This document shows positions 5,333-6,795 of a DNA stretch of 6,795 nt, piece after piece. The notes under the pieces were generated by a model. The model ran no database searches and was not told the DNA's origin. It saw only the letters and a program-made list of their open reading frames with translations. Within the stretch, counting starts at the first letter, position 1. Each line of letters opens with the position of its first letter. The position numbers and the translations under genes are program-made. This DNA is from Candidatus Krumholzibacteriia bacterium (GTDB lineage Bacteria; Krumholzibacteriota; Krumholzibacteriia; LZORAL124-64-63), in contig DAOVTU010000156.1 of NCBI GenBank assembly GCA_030632925.1, positions 1-6,795 of the forward strand, read 5' to 3'.

Positions 5333-6795
5333 GTGCAACTGGACCACACCAGAATTCACCACCTGCGCCGCCTATTGCTGGTTTTGGCCGGCTTTTGCGG
5401 CCTTGTGGGCCTGATTATCGAATACGGCACTTATCCCGGCGCGTGGGCCCTGAACACGGCCCGTGGGCTGTCGACCTTGGCGGTCATGCTGTTTTTGACC
5501 GAGCAGGTGCTCTCCTGGCGGCATTTGGGCACCTTCCGGCGCTATCTGCGCGAACGGTGGCCCACCTTTGCCCTGTCGGTGCTGCTGGTACTCGAGTCGC
5601 TGGCCCTGCTGGCCGGACGCGAAACCACCTGGCTGAATTCCCTCCTGGGGCAGTTTTCCCTGGGGTCGATCACCCGGGCCTATCTCATCATCATCCAGAT
5701 CTACATCGTTTCGGTCTTTGCCGTCGAGTTGCCCCACCTGCACAGCAGTTTTGCCCGGCAGCGCATCCGGCCGGCGGTGGCCTTTGTGCTGGTTTTTGTA
5801 CTTCTGATAGTCCTGGGCACAGGCTTGCTGCTGTTGCCCCGCTCCACACCGGTCGCACAACCCATCGGCGTGCTGGATGCCGCTTTCACCGCCACCAGCG
5901 CCGTGTGCGTCACGGGACTGGTGGTGCGCGACACCGGCACCGGTTTTACGGTTTTTGGCCAGACAGTGATCCTGGTGCTGATTCAACTGGGTGGCTTGGG
6001 CATCATGTCTCTGACGGCCGCTCTGGCCCTGCTGCTCGGCAGGGGCATTGGCGTGCGCGAAAGCAGCCTGCTGCGCGAGGTCTTCCAAGTGCCCATGCTG
6101 AACGAGGTGGGGCGCATGATCAGGTTCATCATTTTGATGACCTTAGTGCTCGAAAGCGTTGGCACACTATTGATTTACCGGGCGCTTGATGGTGCCGTGG
6201 CGCCGGGCACGTCGCGCCTCTTTGCGGCCATTTTTCATGCCATCAGCGCCTTCTGCAACGCCGGATTCTCGACCTTCGCCGACTCCCTCGTGGGGCTGTC
6301 CGACCGCCCGTTGTTTATGGGCACCATCACGGGCCTGCTGGTCATCGGTGGCCTGGGCTTCGGCGTCGTGGCCCAAATCCTGGCCTGGCTGCGGGGCCGC
6401 TTGATAGGACAATACGGGCGGGAATACCGGATGGGCCTGCACGGGCGCACGGTGCTGATCGTATCGGCTCTATTGCTGGTAGGCGGCACAGCCCTCATTT
6501 TGGCCCTGGAGTGGAACCAGGGTCTGGCCGCCGAAGGCTCGCTGGCCAAATTGGGGCAGGCCTTTTTCCAGTCGGCCACCTGCCGCACGGCGGGCTTCAA
6601 CAGCATGGATCTGGCCGGTCTGTCGCAGGCCAGCATCTTTGTGATGATCATCCTGATGTTCATCGGCGGGGCGCCCGGCAGCACCGCCGGCGGCGTTAAA
6701 GTCACCGCAGTGGCCCTGGTCTGGGCCAATTTGCGGTCCATCAGCCGGGGTCTGACCAAGGTGCGGCTCGGTCGCCGCGAATTGGAACCGGTACA
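5333..6795 (+). CDS. trkH: TrkH/KtrB-family potassium uptake channel subunit (C-terminus outside window)
   Basis: This inner-membrane pore subunit of a K+ uptake system normally works with a cytoplasmic nucleotide-binding TrkA/KtrA ring. The 487 visible residues contain three of the four pore-loop signatures: TSAVCVTGL (188-196, filter G195), FHAISAFCNAGFST (301-314, G311) and FQSATCRTAGFNS (412-424, G421). GGAPGSTAGGVK (445-456) follows and corresponds to the gating loop after the third pore helix. LIQLGGLGIM (216-225) is also typical. The fourth filter and the end lie beyond 6795. VCVTGL and PGSTAGGVK look closer to KtrB than to E. coli TrkH, so the symbol marks the family only. The first filter sits about 125 residues later than in compact KtrB proteins, giving an N-terminal extension with about four hydrophobic segments (12-30, 46-58, 79-95, 115-132). 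GTG is the start (AAGGTGA upstream). The insertion sequence ends only 51 bp before it, so the native promoter is probably displaced. Family assignment is secure. Confidence 0.94.
   Translation, partial: MQLDHTRIHHLRRLLLVLAGFCGLVGLIIEYGTYPGAWALNTARGLSTLAVMLFLTEQVLSWRHLGTFRRYLRERWPTFALSVLLVLESLALLAGRETTWLNSLLGQFSLGSITRAYLIIIQIYIVSVFAVELPHLHSSFARQRIRPAVAFVLVFVLLIVLGTGLLLLPRSTPVAQPIGVLDAAFTATSAVCVTGLVVRDTGTGFTVFGQTVILVLIQLGGLGIMSLTAALALLLGRGIGVRESSLLREVFQVPMLNEVGRMIRFIILMTLVLESVGTLLIYRALDGAVAPGTSRLFAAIFHAISAFCNAGFSTFADSLVGLSDRPLFMGTITGLLVIGGLGFGVVAQILAWLRGRLIGQYGREYRMGLHGRTVLIVSALLLVGGTALILALEWNQGLAAEGSLAKLGQAFFQSATCRTAGFNSMDLAGLSQASIFVMIILMFIGGAPGSTAGGVKVTAVALVWANLRSISRGLTKVRLGRRELEPV

Noticed and set aside
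5372..6088. 238-codon open frame on the minus strand opposite the potassium transporter
   Set aside because: It is rich in Gln, His and Gly with no domain. The plus-strand frame carries three potassium-filter signatures.
5395..6189. 264-codon plus-strand open frame overlapping the transporter in another frame
   Set aside because: It is biased toward Arg, His, Gly and Ala and has no recognisable motif. It is a frame shadow of the transporter.

Overview
The window reads as a piece of a GC-rich Gram-negative chromosome (host genes roughly 60 percent G+C by eye, strong G/C third-position bias) carrying one younger, less GC-rich insertion sequence. The lineage cannot be fixed from the sequence. 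A DUF4388 protein, a multi-domain TPR/zinc-ribbon membrane protein and a DapL/AlaC-type aminotransferase together would fit a deltaproteobacterial or FCB-type bacterium, but that is inference.

Layout. 1-641 (minus) is the N-terminal 213 codons of a fold-type I PLP aminotransferase of the DapL/AlaC group, running off the left edge. 642-791 is a short gap holding an intrinsic terminator for the next operon. 792-3911 (minus) is a two-gene operon. The upstream gene (1875-3911) encodes a 678-residue secreted or membrane protein with a signal peptide, TPRs, a cysteine-rich zinc ribbon and about seven membrane segments. The downstream gene (792-1862) encodes a 356-residue protein with an N-terminal DUF4388 domain, one membrane segment and a C-terminal domain resembling the end of type II secretion pseudopilins. 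The Shine-Dalgarno of the second gene overlaps the stop codon of the first, so the pair is probably translationally coupled. Its function is unknown.

4061-5281 is a complete insertion sequence with 22-bp terminal inverted repeats (21/22 match). It carries one intact transposase gene on the minus strand, with an N-terminal zinc ribbon, a helix-turn-helix and a probable DDE core. It lies in what was about 190 bp between two divergent genes. 5333 to the right edge (plus) is a TrkH/KtrB-family potassium channel subunit with a GTG start only 51 bp from the insertion sequence; its last part is outside the window.

How the parts relate. The TPR/zinc-ribbon plus DUF4388 pair is the least described unit and looks like a co-expressed envelope module. 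The insertion sequence probably replaced or displaced the native promoter of the potassium transporter, and it may abut the promoter of the TPR operon. I see no CRISPR array, tRNA, rRNA or riboswitch. No stretch longer than 300 bp lacks a gene.
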